Source of the DNA: Cochliopodium minus
Taxonomy: Eukaryota; Discosea; Himatismenida; Cochliopodiidae
Length of the DNA stretch: 64,000 nucleotides
Assembly: GCA_024220525.1 (NCBI GenBank)
Contig: JAMYWO010000129.1
Location: 48,526-112,525, forward strand
Direction: 5' to 3'
The notes beneath the pieces are model-generated. The model made no database searches. It was not told the DNA's origin and was given only the letters and a program-made list of their open reading frames with translations. A program made the position numbers and the translations under genes. Below, in pieces: positions 1 through 11,632 of the stretch. Within the stretch, counting starts at the first letter, position 1. Every line of letters starts with the position of its first letter.

Positions 1-1142
1 GAAAGATAGTGTTCTATTTTATTGCTTTCTTTTTCACTGTAAGGTTTACAAGAATTATCATCATCCCTCCAAAACCACCTCACTCTAGGTTTTAAAGTTT
101 CGAAATACCCTCTCTTCACTTTACTTCCAAACTTTGAGTTTTTCTTAAACTGGAACATTTTATTTATATCTTGTATGACGACATAATTTCCTTCTGTTAG
201 GAGTATTGTATTATTGACATTTTTCTAAAATAAAAAAAAATTAATTTGAATGATAAAAACATAAATATAAATTCTCCGCTAAATTTTAATACTATCAAAA
301 AGTCCAATCCATTACCTCTTTATAACATTTTTCCAAAAATTCAGATGAATCTTCATCATACGGAAAATATTCTCCTCTTTCATTTTGGTAAAACCATGTC
401 CCTCTCAAAATATTTCTTTCATATCCCGTTTTATTATTTGTTTGAATTCGATTTTTGTGATCAATTCTGTATCTATCTACTTCAAAAGGCTCATTATTAT
501 TAGAGATAAATCTACTTTCTATTTTGTCACTTTCTCCTCTATTGTATGGAACCCATGTATCAAAATCATTCTCTCTCCAAAACCATCTGGCTCTTGGGTT
601 GATTTCTTCTTTCATTCCTCTTTTCACTCTACCTATCGCTTTATCTTCTTTCCTGAGAAAGATATTTTCTTTGTTTTCTATCAATACATTGTATTTCCCT
701 TTTGTGGGGATTGTTCCATTGAATTTATTCTTAAAAATAATTTATGTTAGGGATAATCTTTATTTGAGTATTTATAAGGTATTTATAAGGTAATTGAATC
801 TTATATTGGAATATTAAGGTGAATAAAAATAATTTTTACTGATTGATAGAATTTTTCAATTATCTCAGAACTTGTTTCATCAAATGGTTGAAAATTTCCT
901 TCTTTATTTTCATAATACCATGTCCCTCTTATTATATCTCTTTTATATCCTGATTTTGTATTTTTTTGTTTTCTATCTCCAAGATTGATGGTATATCTTC
1001 CAACTTCAATGGAATCAACACTTTTGGATAGGAAATGTTTCTCTATAGCATCACTTTCTTCCCTTGAATAAGCTTTCCATTCATCTTCTTCATTATCATA
1101 CCAAAACCAAGTTGGTTCAACGTTATTATTATCAAACAACAT
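1..1142 (-). CDS. Poly-WWE domain protein (partial, 5' part)
   Basis: Three exons on the minus strand: 1142-840, 729-316 and 224 to the window edge, joined in phase 0 by introns 839-730 and 315-225, both GT-AG. The start is the ATG at 1142. The joined protein contains five WWE-like units in a row, beginning at PTWFWYDN, GTWYYEN, RWFWREND, GTWFYQN and RWFWRDDD. Each has the aromatic opening, a mid-domain PYxxxESxxIE or PFDExSSEIIE element and, except in the last, a closing tract near GYxRxIxRG. WWE domains bind poly- or iso-ADP-ribose and are found in PARPs, Deltex-type and RNF146-type ubiquitin ligases. No catalytic domain is visible in the part present, and the 3' end lies outside the window. 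Alternating odd and even units resemble each other, suggesting duplication of a two-domain block. Confidence in the WWE call is good; the full architecture is unknown. Confidence 0.75.
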
Positions 1143-1258
1143 TTCTCTTTTTGATTTTTTTTTTAAAATTCTTCAAAAAAATAAAAAAAAATTTCATAAA
1201 TTTTTTTGATCGAACAAAGAATTCACAGTATAAAATAAAGAAAATAAAGAAGATTTGA

Positions 1259-1498
1259 ATGAAGATTGTTAATAAATACCTTTATTTCTTAATATTTTTA
1301 TTATTTGCTTTATCTTCTTTAAAATTCTATAATTACATAGAAGAAAGATTCAAATGGGAGAATGATTTGAAGATGAGAAATGATGAATTGAGAAATAAGA
1401 TGGATCCAAGGGATATAGACTTTAATAGAATAAAAAGAAAATATAAAATCTTAAATTCTTTTGATTTATCACCAAAATTAGATTGGGTAGATGATTAA
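1259..1498 (+). CDS. Small single-pass membrane protein, hypothetical
   Basis: A 79-residue uninterrupted reading frame with ATG at 1259. Residues about 7-24 (YLYFLIFLLFALSSLKFY) form a hydrophobic segment that could be a signal anchor or an uncleaved N-terminal membrane helix. The rest is highly charged and probably helical (many E, K, R and D). The size and layout resemble small mitochondrial or ER membrane subunits and assembly factors, but I recognise no family. It lies head to head with the WWE gene, with a 116-base gap, so the two may share a promoter region. It could also be the first exon of a longer gene, although it ends cleanly in TAA. Confidence 0.5.
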   Translation: MKIVNKYLYFLIFLLFALSSLKFYNYIEERFKWENDLKMRNDELRNKMDPRDIDFNRIKRKYKILNSFDLSPKLDWVDD

Positions 1499-1690
1499 TT
1501 TCTATTTTGATTGCTAATTAGGAAATATATTAATATTTTCTCCATTTAAATGTAAATAAATTTTTTTATATATTTGTGAATAGTTTGTTGATTTATATCT
1601 CTTTGATAAGATGATTGATTTAAACAAATTTTTGAACAATCTGTTTCAATTTAAAATTATAAGAAATAAAAGAAAAAAAAAAAATCTTGG

Positions 1691-4600
1691 ATGAATACCA
1701 CACAAGAAGAAATCAAAATTGAAGAGAAAATTGAGGATAATACCAATGATATCAAATTGCTATTAGAATCTGTTCTTGAATTTGAAAATAAATTTGAAAG
1801 CGAAACCAAAAATATAGGTGGAGATGAATCAAATAAAATATTATTGCATTTTCCTTCTGATGAATTGGTTGTTAATAATGAGAAAAGGGATATAATAACG
1901 ACAACGCCATCAGTTACTGAAGTAAAAATGATTCACTATATTTATTAAACAATTTTAATAAATCATTGATATAACATTCTCTTCCCCATAATAAATCTAT
2001 CCATTCAATAACATTCAAAAATATAAATGAATAATAGTGGAATTTAGAAAAATATTTATATTCCTTTAATTATTTTCACTTGGATAGGAAGATTTGAAAC
2101 AATCAAAAGGATATTTAGAAGATGTTTTAAAAATATATTCTCAAGATTGGCGTTCAATAACGAATAAATCTAATGATAAATATGGTGGATCGAAAATATA
2201 TGAAGATGTGACAATAAAATCTGGAATAGATCCAAATGACTGCCCACATGAATTATCACAAGCAAAAAACGAGATAAATCTAGAAATTTTGAATAATAAT
2301 TTGCCAAAGAATCTATACAAAGATGAATTGGTATCAAAAGAAACAAATAAGATTTTATTCGAGAATATGACGATAAAATATCCATATAAAATTCCAAGTG
2401 ATACAAGGGATAAGAAAGTTGCGACACCCATAAAATTGATACCAAAGTAAATCACATTTATCTTCAACTTATTATAATAATTTTTCCTTTTTCTGTATTC
2501 AATTAAAGCCCCGTTGCATCTTTGCACATAGAATCTCTTACTTTTACATTAGAACAGATGAGTCAGCCCATCGAACCAATGTTTTGCTCTCTCACTGTCT
2601 TCGATTTGGAATCAAAAAAGAGAATATCAGAGTACTTGTACTTTGACTTGAATTCATCTCACTCATCAAAGCTTTTAGGAGACAAAATGGTAAAGACAAA
2701 ACTATTTTTAAAAACTATTTTGTTCAAAACATCTTTAAACATTTTAATAGGAAAAGAGATCTATTGAGTTAAAAGTGAAAAAGGCGATAGTTAACTTGGA
2801 TCAACTCACTCCTAAAATTTATGTTGTGTTGAGAATAGAAAAGACAGTTAGAGGGGTGGACATAGACACATCTGTAGAGCCTTACCTTAAATGGACAACA
2901 ATGAAACAGAAGCCAAAGTCTTTGATAGAGTCTGAGATCAACCAGTCTTGTGCTAGACTGAGCAGTTTCAAAGAACCATTTGCTTGGAGTGCCATTTGCC
3001 TTTTTAATCAGGGAAAAATCGTTGAAGGAGAAACACAAATCTATTTCAAAAAAGAAAAGCCAGTTCTCACTGATGAAGAAATCATCTCTCAGTTGAACAA
3101 ATCTGATTTCTTGAAAAAATCCAGTAACGTTCTTCCTATCTTCATGAAGCTTATTGTAAAATTGCACGATGTAAATAATAAAGTGGAGAACTGTTTAGAT
3201 CCTTCCCTTCTTAGATTGAATCCATTTGAGAATAGTACGGACGTTTCTATTGTGAAGAATTTGCAAAACTTCCATGATACAACTCAAAAAGCACCTTTTA
3301 CTTCTTCTTACAATCACTTGTACATAAATTTGCATTCTTTGGACCTTCATAAGTGTAAGTCCAAGAGAGCTGTAAGAAATTTATCTGTGAAAGTGAAAGT
3401 TTTGGATTCTGATCAAGATATCAATGCAAACGGATTGAAAGTAAGAAAAAAATTTTAAATCAAATAAACATTTTTTCATTGATTTATCTTTTTTGTTTAA
3501 ATAAAAGTTGATTTACAATACTCATGGTCTTCAAGGTGGAGAAATTCTTTGTGATCAATATGTGACACCAGTACAATACCACAACAAAAGACCTGATCTA
3601 TATGACTCTGTAAAGATCAAAGTACCGATCGGATTGAATTCAAAATACCATGTTGTCTTCTCCTACTACCACGTAATATGTAAGGGAAAGGGGAAAAAAT
3701 CAGCAAGTGAATTTTTAGTGGGACATTCTGTCTTTCCTATCTATCCTTTCAGCTCTTTTGTAAGAAACGATAAATATTCTTTACCTGTTATTGTTCCCGC
3801 AAATCCTACAGAGTTTCCTGCTAATTATCTCAGCTCTGAGGTTGAGCAGAACTTTCAATATGTCGACAATGGAAAATTGATTTTTCAGTTTTCTACTTTT
3901 CTTGTATCTTCTTTGGTTACTTTAGATCTTGATCTACAAACTTTTTTTTCCATCCCAACCGAAAGTATTGGAGATGAAATCAAAGTAAAAATGTTTTTTT
4001 TTTATTTTCATTTTGGAAATTTCATCATTAAAATTTCTAAATTCTAGAAAATTGAGAAAGCAGGTACAACAGAGCTCATCCAGTTCTTTCCTTCAATTCT
4101 AAACAGACTCTTTAAAGCAATAACGATCAGACCTGAATCTATTTCAACCGAGGCTCTCATGTCCCTCATTCATCTTGTGAAAGTGGTTGATTCCATAAAA
4201 ATAAAAAGAGAGATAGAACATTCAGAGTACCTTTCGGCTTTTCTCCACCACCAAATCGATGAATTTCAAATATCAGCAACAATAGGGAACGAGAAGATTG
4301 AAAATGCGAAAATATATGAAGCCATCCTTGACATCTGCAATAAAATTTTCTCCAAAAAGGAAAATGTATCAAAGAAAAGATCCATCCTTGAGATATCTTG
4401 GTTCTTGTTTGGAGTATTGATCAAAATGTTGACATTGGATGTTGACAGCAGATCTTTGTTGAATAAATCGAGAAAAAATGTTTTCAGCGTAGAAACTTAC
4501 GGCAAGATCAGGCAATTCACCAAGTTTATCATTTCAGAATTGGACACTTCCATTTTAGCTCCTAAAGACAACATTTCTGTTAATCACTCATTAGCTCTAT

Positions 4601-7370
4601 TCACAAAAGACTTGTTTTCTATTCTTGATAGAGGGTTTGTTATTACTTTGGTAAAAATCTCTCTTTTTGAATTTATATTTTCCTCTTACTTAAACGTTTA
4701 TATTTTAGGTTATCGACTACTTAGATACTTTCCATCCTAAAAACAACAATACCTCCTATGTTAATCTAAAATTTGATTATATAAGAGCTATTTTTGATTA
4801 TGAACATTACATTCCACTTAATCTTCCAACAAAAACTAACATCGAAAATTCATCTAAAATTGCCTTTCAGTTTTGGAACGATCATTTCTTGAGTGGAGCA
4901 CTTCTCAACCAAATTTCCCTATGTTTAGAATCACCCACTGCAGAAATCAGAAGAACAGCAATTGAAGTATTCAAAGCATTGTTGTGGAAACATGATTTGG
5001 ATGACAGATACAGAACAAAGGATTGTAGAGAAAAGATCTCGAGAATTTACTTTCCTTACATTGTCAACTTGGTCGATAAAGTGGACTTGATTCAAAGAAT
5101 GGACAACCTGGAAAAGAAAGAGTGGCTCACTTGTTTCGTTTGGATCATACAAAACTTGTCCATGGAGAAAGTATTGAAGAAATGGTGGTTAAGCAGCACA
5201 ATCAAAACACAAAAATCATTCCTAGAGCTTTTGGCCGCTTCTCTTCAAACTTGCGAAGGAAACAAGTTGGTATCTTTTGTCGTTTTGAAAATAGTCGAAG
5301 AAATGATGATTGATCTTGAGAAAGTTTTGAAAGAACCAGAGAACGACGAGTTGTTGAACCAATTATTCAAAGTTTTGTATGAGCTCTTGGATAATGAGAA
5401 TCAATCTGTTAATTTGTTGAAATTTTTATTTGAAAGTTCTCTCAAAAAGTTTGTTCATCTTTTCAAGACTGTCCTCTTCGAATACAAAAAAACCAGCAGA
5501 TATTGTGGTGAATTTTGCTACCAAATTATAAAGTACTTGAACGTAGCTAATGGGGAAATTAGAGCTTGTGCTTGTGCTTTTTATTATCTCCTTTTGAAAA
5601 CAAATCATCAACTTAGATCAAACATTGCAAGGTATTTTTTAGTTTTTTAGTTTTATTTTTTTATTTTGATTTTTAATTTATTTTTAATTTATTTTTATTT
5701 ATTTATTTTCTTTTTTACTTAGAACAAAGTTACAATCAACAATAGCTCTTTCTTATTTTTCTGGAGAGGCTTCAATAAAGGAATCCGAAAAGTTGGTTCA
5801 TTCACTTACTATTGTTGCAAAACTGGCAGAAAAGGAGTTCCCTCTCAAAAGCAGCGACTTTTCAAACCAAGTATCTTCATTAACAGAAACTCTCAAAAAG
5901 ATCATTGTAGACAGTGGAAAGATGCAACTCTACAAAGACGATTTGGAAAGAATGATGGACTTGAAGTACAATGTTTCATTGAGTTATGCTTCCAACTCTC
6001 CTGATTTAAGAATCGCATGGCTCGTGAATCTTGCTAGTTTTCATGAGAGTCTCAAAAATTTTGAAGAACAAGCTCAATGTTTGCTTACCATTGCTGCTCT
6101 TGTTTCGAGTTATCTTGTTGAACACAAATCAATGATTGATAATCATCTCAATCCACCAAAGAAAACAGATTCCCAGCTTTTGCAAATAGACACTTTTATT
6201 GAGGAGGAATACAAAGTTGGTTTGCCCAAGACTATGGGAGATTTTTCCGAAGTTTGTCCTTCCATTGCAAACGAACCTCCTTTACCTAAACTTTCCACAT
6301 CACAAATAGAAGAAGGGGTTTATGAATCTCAACATTTCCAGCCTGAACATTTCGAGATCAATCTCAAAAACGCCATTTATGCATTGAAGAGAGCTGGTCT
6401 TTATGAAAATGCAATAGAAGTCAACAACATCTTGATCAATCTTTACCAGGCCAAAAGAGATTATGGATCGATGCAAAAGTGTTTCATTGACATGAGAACT
6501 AATTGCGATCTCTTGGTTGCTTCCAACACTCAGAAAACAAGAATTTTCGGAAGTTTTTTCCGTGTTGCCTTCTTTGGGACAGGATGGGGAGAGGAGCTTT
6601 GTGGAAAAGAATTCATCTACAAAGATCAAGAATACACCCACATTTCCGAAATAACCAAAAGATTAGAATCTCAATTCCATTCTACTTATCCTAATTCCGT
6701 CATTGAAAGATTGCCAAACACTGAACAAGATACAAACAAAAATGACAAGTTGTATTATCAGTTTGCTAGTGTGAACGAATATTTCGAGCCTTCCGAAGAA
6801 GAAAATCGTTTGACTCACTTTGAGAACAAGTTTAATCTCAAAAAATTCATCTTGGAGATCCCTTTCACCTCGACAGGTGGAACCCAAACCGAAGACTTTG
6901 AACAACAATGCAAAAAGAAAATTATTTACACTGTCGAATCCTCTTTCCCTTGCATCAAAAAGCGCCTTCGTGTCATCAAAAGGGAGGAGAAAGTTTTCAC
7001 TCCCATCGAAAACGCAGTCGATACCATCTCGGGAAAAGTCAAAGAGTTCAAAAAAGAACTTGCTTCTCAAATCACCAACTCCAAACAACTCCAGTTGGTT
7101 ATTCAAGGTTCTTTGATGACTCAAGTCAATGTTGGTCCTTTTGCTGTTGCTAGTGCTTTCTTGGAGAAACATGAAAAGTTTGATAAGGTTCACATCAATA
7201 ACCTCATTTCTGCTTTGAAGGATTTTGTTGAGTATAGTGGTTTGGCTGTTGCTTTGAACAAGAGGATCATTGGTCCCGAGTTGCAGCTTTTTCAAGAGAA
7301 GGCTGAATCTTCTCACAAGAATTTCCAAATTGAGCTTTATAAGTTGTTGGAGAAAATTGAAGTGAAATAA
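1691..7370 (+). CDS. DOCK-family Rho GTPase exchange factor, zizimin type
   Basis: Eight exons: 1691-1921, 2088-2446, 2509-2689, 2769-3440, 3508-3984, 4048-4650, 4709-5631 and 5723-7370, giving 1697 residues with all phases consistent. Domains in order: an N-terminal block like that of DOCK6-11 (FPSDELVV, then YSQDWRSITNK, residues about 50-110); the segment IEPMFCSLTVFDLESKKRIS before the C2 domain; a DHR-1/C2 domain from about residue 482 (LIYNTHG, PDLYDSVKIKVP); a long helical middle; and a C-terminal DHR-2 exchange domain from about residue 1180, with the hallmark QVNVGPFAVASAFL. DHR-1 binds phosphoinositides and DHR-2 loads GTP onto Cdc42 or Rac, so a role in actin and cell shape at the membrane is expected. 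The length is somewhat below the roughly 2000 residues of animal zizimins. The short exons 1-3 were recovered only by splicing. GC content rises toward the 3' end. Confidence 0.9.
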
Positions 7371-7469
7371 GATTGATTTCTTTTTTTTTTTAAAATAAAA
7401 AATGATTTATAAAAATTTTTTTTATTGAAATTTCAATTTTCTTTTGATTATTTTTGAAATAAAAAAAAA

Positions 7470-7827
7470 ATGTTGAAGAAAAAATACTTTAAAGCATGTA
7501 AATACGTTTTTGGAACATCTGCTATTGGAATATCTGCATTATATTTTAACAAATTCAATTGGATTCTCAATTCAAAGGTAAAAAAAAAAAAATTTTATAA
7601 AGAGAATATTGAAAAGGATCTTTGATCCTTTAGATATGAGTTTCTACAATCAAATAATAAAAAAAATGATTGACTCTTTGATTTTGATTTCAATAATTTC
7701 TTTAATCATCTACTTTCTATTCAATAAAAAATCTCAATCCTTGCTTATCATTCAGTCTAAATCAGATTCGAAAGAAATAAAGAGTTTCTGGAGCACCTCA
7801 TTTGTTGTAAGAGAAGAAATCAAATAA
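7470..7827 (+). CDS. Small membrane protein, hypothetical (exon model uncertain)
   Basis: An ATG at 7470 opens a frame with a hydrophobic stretch (VFGTSAIGISALYF). A second open segment, 7603-7827, has a stronger one (SLILISIISLIIYFLF) and ends in TAA. The two are in the same phase if 7578-7602 is removed as an intron; this gives a 110-residue two-helix protein. That intron would be only 25 bases, far below the 55-base-plus introns elsewhere here, although it has GT and AG ends. Without splicing the first frame stops after about 52 residues. I therefore trust that something small is encoded, but not its exact structure. No family is recognised. Confidence 0.35.
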
Positions 7828-7861
7828 TAAAAATATAAAAAAAAATTGATTTCTAATAAAA

Positions 7862-10059
7862 ATGCAGAATAACGAAAATAATAATCAAAATAACATCACA
7901 TTTGATCAATTAATCGAAAACACAAAAAAATTCGAGCAATACATCCAAATCCCAACCAAATATACAAGATTGGAGAATGTGGCTATCACTGAGCAAGATA
8001 AATTGGACATTGCAAATTTTGCATGCGAAACAAAACCCATAATCCATACCAAAATAAAAGTATTGATTGAAGATTTCTTGAAATTCAAATTAGAGTAAGA
8101 TAAAATTTATAATTGAGTTTATAAATCAATATCCATTTAATAACAAACTCATATTCAACTTTAAATAGACATGGATCAAATATTGAGAAGGATTTTTACA
8201 AGGATATGGATCTCAATAGTTTTATTACAAGATTATTGATTAAGAGACCATTCACATTTTTGACTGGATCAGATATGGCTTGTTTGAGAAATGGAAAAAA
8301 AACTGCAGGAGGTAAAAAAAAAACTTTTCTAAATAATTTTGCTTTTATCTATACACAATAAAAATGCTTTAAAATATTCATTGATATGAAATATCAAAAA
8401 ATTTAAATTTGATTAAGAAATTATCAATAAAATACAAATATTATAAAGATAATTTGGATTTCATTTATCAATAAAGTATTTTATGATGAGATATAAAAAT
8501 TGATCAAATTATCAAACAAAATTTTAACACATTACAATATCATCAAACACAAATCTTTTCATTTTAAAGTTCTTCAAAAAAAAACATTTTTAAATGCTTC
8601 ATAAAAAAATTCTTTTTTAAAATAAGGGTTTGAATCAATTGGAACAGACGAAGAAAGAGCTCCACTTCTTCTCAAAGACTACATTTCATATGACGAAATA
8701 CAAATCTCATCAATGATTTCTGTCTCAAGCCCCACCTTCTTCATCAACGAGGGAGGAAGATACAACTGTGGGAAACCGATCAAAGAAGGAACATTCGAGA
8801 GGTTTGGTATTTATGTGGCTCTTATTGGTGCTAGATTCGAGAGGGATGGTTTGATGGAATCTCAGCACATGTTGATTACCAAGAGAAGAAACAGAGATAT
8901 GGGGTTTGGTAAGGACAACGATAATGTTCATGCTAAACATCTTTCTATCTGGGTATTTTTTATTTTTTTTTTGCCATTTAATTTTTTTCATGTTAATAAT
9001 TTATTTTTAGATTTAAATTTTTTATCGTTTATTCCAAATTTTTCGCAAAATATTTTAAAGCATCCCAAAATAAAATTTATTTAATTATACTTTTTTAATT
9101 ATTTAACTATTAGTTTTAATTCCACGATAAATTAATTTATTTTTAATTTATTTTTTAATGTTTTATTCCAATTATTTGCAATAATAAAATTTTATTCTTA
9201 TATTTTTTGGTAGGCAAAATTCTACGGTATTGATTACTTTCCAACTGTTGAAGAAGTCGAAAAACAAATCAAAAACGGAAGCAAAGATTACTTAGAAGTG
9301 CCTTCTTTTCGCTCCACAGAGTATTTCAACATCAAAGTTTTCCGCGAGAGAATCCGCATGTCAGTCGAGCCTTTCTTCCAAGAAGCCAACGAGAGAGGCA
9401 AGAAGGCCAACAAAAAGAGTTTTGTGAGACTTGTCGGTATCGGTTTGGGTGTTTGGATGGTCACTGAAGAGCAGACCGAGTTTATTTTACAAGCTGTAGA
9501 TCACATTGTTAAAACCAACGTAAATTTTTTGTTAATTTTAATACTTTTCTTTAATATTTTATTCCTCATTTAATACTTTTCTAATTTCAATTTAATATTT
9601 TTTTGTTTTATTAAAAATTTGTTTATTTTTAAAAATTATTCTCAGAAATTATTTTTAAAATATTTTTATTATTTATTTCTAAATAAAGACTGTTTGTTTT
9701 TATTTTTTATTTTCATTTTTCTTATTTTTTTTCTTTAAATAATATCAGGATTACCCATTTATAAGCGATATTGACTTCACTTGGTTTCCTGGCCCGTAAT
9801 TCTTTTTTTCAAAACTAAAAATAAATCTAATTCAGTTCCTCTTCCATTCCAAATTATAATAGTTACAAGGATTGCAACGGAAAGCGTCATGGAGATTTTT
9901 TGAAAGACAAATCAGGCAACGACATCAAGATCCACTTCACCAAAAACGATCCTTCCAAGCTTTTGAACGAAGACAAACTTTTGGTTTGTTCTTATGCTTG
10001 GGATGGAAATTCTCTTCCTGGTAATGAATATTGGTTGGGTTCTTTGAGTGCTAGTGGAG
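7862..10059 (+). CDS. DUF4804-like protein, possibly cut or fused at its C-terminus
   Basis: Exons 7862-8094, 8169-8311, 8627-8952, 9214-9519, 9749-9795 and 9863-10059 join in phase (about 417 residues). An alternative acceptor at 9835 would add nine residues. The protein has an acidic, Asn-rich N-terminus followed by a compact domain containing RPFTFLTGSDMACLRNGKKT, SSPTFFINEGGRYNCGKP, GIYVALIGARFERDG, KNDPSKLL and GNEYWLGSLSASG. From memory this matches an uncharacterised family labelled DUF4804, found in Legionella and some protists; its function is unknown. If the match is right, a gene exchange between amoebae and intracellular bacteria is one possible history. The frame does not stop: at 10060 a GTTTAT donor opens into a T-rich tract, and the next exon is PIG-K. 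The intron 8312-8626 holds a diverged copy of the dispersed element. Confidence 0.6.
8385..8560 (-). repeat. Dispersed ~150-base element, diverged copy 1
   Basis: The segment from ATACAAATATTATAAAGATA through GAGATATAAAAATTGATCAA matches the order of motifs in the copy at 42514-42690 (same orientation), with many substitutions. It fills much of the intron 8312-8626 of the DUF4804-like gene. The ends are unclear. Confidence 0.45.
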
Positions 10060-10157
10060 GTTTATTTTTTTATTATTTTTTATTATTTTTTTTATTATTT
10101 ATAATTTATTATTATTTTTTTTTTTTATTTTTTTTTTTTATTGAAGACTTTTGACAG
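10060..10157 (+). repeat. T-rich low-complexity tract at the DUF4804/PIG-K junction
   Basis: Nearly pure T and A, mostly runs of T broken by single A, between a usable GTTTAT donor at 10060 and a TTGACAG acceptor ending at 10157. It can act as an intron joining two unrelated genes in phase. It is also the kind of sequence in which an assembler can collapse two distant introns into one. Confidence 0.7.
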
Positions 10158-11240
10158 ATAATAGAAGTAACATTCTGATTTATTTGACGGGACACGGAGG
10201 AAATGAGTTCATCAAGTTCCAGGATGCAGAGGAGATAACCAGTCAGGCCATTGCCGACGCTTTCGAGCAAATCCACTTGAAAAACCGTTACAATGAAATT
10301 CTCTTCATGGTTGATACTTGTCAAGGTAAAAAAAATAAATGTCAAATAAAAAATCAAATAAATGAAAAATATCAAATAACATACAAAAATAAAATAAAAA
10401 TAAAAATTTAAAAATAAGTAAATAAATCAATTAAAATAAAACAAAACAGAAAAAAAAAAAAATCAAAAATTGAAATTTTAAAAATAAAATAATCAAAATA
10501 AAAACCAAAAAAAAAAATAATTTTGTTTTTGAATAAAGCAAATACCTTGTTCAACAGAATTTATTCACCAAATATTTTGTCTGTTGGAAGTGCTGCTTTT
10601 GGTCAAAACTCTTACTCTGTAAAAACAAATTTCATTTTATTTTATTTCATTTTATTTCATTTTATTTAATTTTTTATTGTTATTTTTTAGCACGGATCAG
10701 ATAAAACTATAGGGTTGCCTTTGATTGACAGTTTCACTTTTTACAATCTCGAATTCTTTGAAAAGGTTTACAGAAATGATGGAAAGAAAAAATCTATTAA
10801 CGGTAAAATAATAAAAATAAAATAAAATAAAAATAATAATAATAAAAAATTAATTTAATAAAATAAAATAATAAAAAATTGAATCAAAATTAAAAAAATA
10901 AAAAATTTCTTTTGAAGATCTTTTTAGTTCTTATAATCCTCAATTAATTAATTCTCATCCTGGACATAGATCGTCTCTTAAGAGATCTTTGACCGAGGTG
11001 CCCATCACCGATTTTTTCGGGTCGGACATTGATGTGGATTTGACAGACACAATGTCCCCTGTCAACAAAAAGAATCTTGACAACATTCATTTGAAGAAGA
11101 GCCCTCTTCATTCTGACAAAACTATTCCTAATCATTTTGAGGACTATGAGGTTCTGAACATGAAATCTTCTCAATTTACTTTCTTGTATATTTCTGTCTT
11201 TCTATTTATCTCTTTATTATTTTCCAGATTGATCAAATAA
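10158..11240 (+). CDS. PIGK: GPI transamidase catalytic subunit PIG-K/GPI8, C-terminal part only
   Basis: Exons 10158-10325, 10539-10618, 10691-10802 and 10918-11240. The sequence reads DNRSNILIYLTGHGGNEFIK, FQDAEEITSQAIADAFEQ, LFMVDTCQANTL, YSPNILSVGSAAFGQNSYS and EVPITDFFGSD, and ends in a hydrophobic helix (FLYISVFLFISLLF). This matches the caspase-fold PIG-K that cleaves the C-terminal signal and attaches GPI anchors in the ER lumen. The catalytic His (CAC at about 10193) and Cys (TGT at 10319) are both present. The roughly 150 residues that normally precede this point, including the signal peptide, are missing; upstream is the DUF4804-like gene in the same phase. The protein as written could not enter the ER. 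An assembly collapse in the T-rich intron or a true chimera would both explain this. Confidence 0.85.
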
Positions 11241-11632
11241 AAAAATTTTTTCAATTTTTTAAAAAAAGTGAATAGATTGGTTGGCTTTAAAAATGATAAT
11301 AGAATGATCTGTTGATAAGAAATTTTATTTGAGAAGTACTCTTTGTGGAAAGTTTTTCAAATTGAATCTTGATCTTTCTCTTCAAAAATATAATTAAAAA
11401 TAAAACTGATTGAAAGCCGTACAGTTTTTGTTTTTTTTCTACTTTCTTATTTCTCAATTCAACCAATCAAATGAAATCAATTTTAAAAATAAAAATAAAA
11501 TAAAAATATAAAAATTAAATATAAAAAAAAAAATGAATAAAATTTTGTTTAGGATTTGGAATGACAAAGAAAAAATGTTTTTCTTTGATTTTTTTATTTA
11601 TTTATTTCTCTTTCTTATTATTTTTTCTTTTT
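11241..11632. other. Intergenic, convergent 3' ends
   Basis: 392 bases between the PIG-K stop and the CNOT1 stop. It is AT-rich with poly-A and poly-T runs. I see no gene; it should hold the two 3' untranslated regions and polyadenylation sites. Confidence 0.5.
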
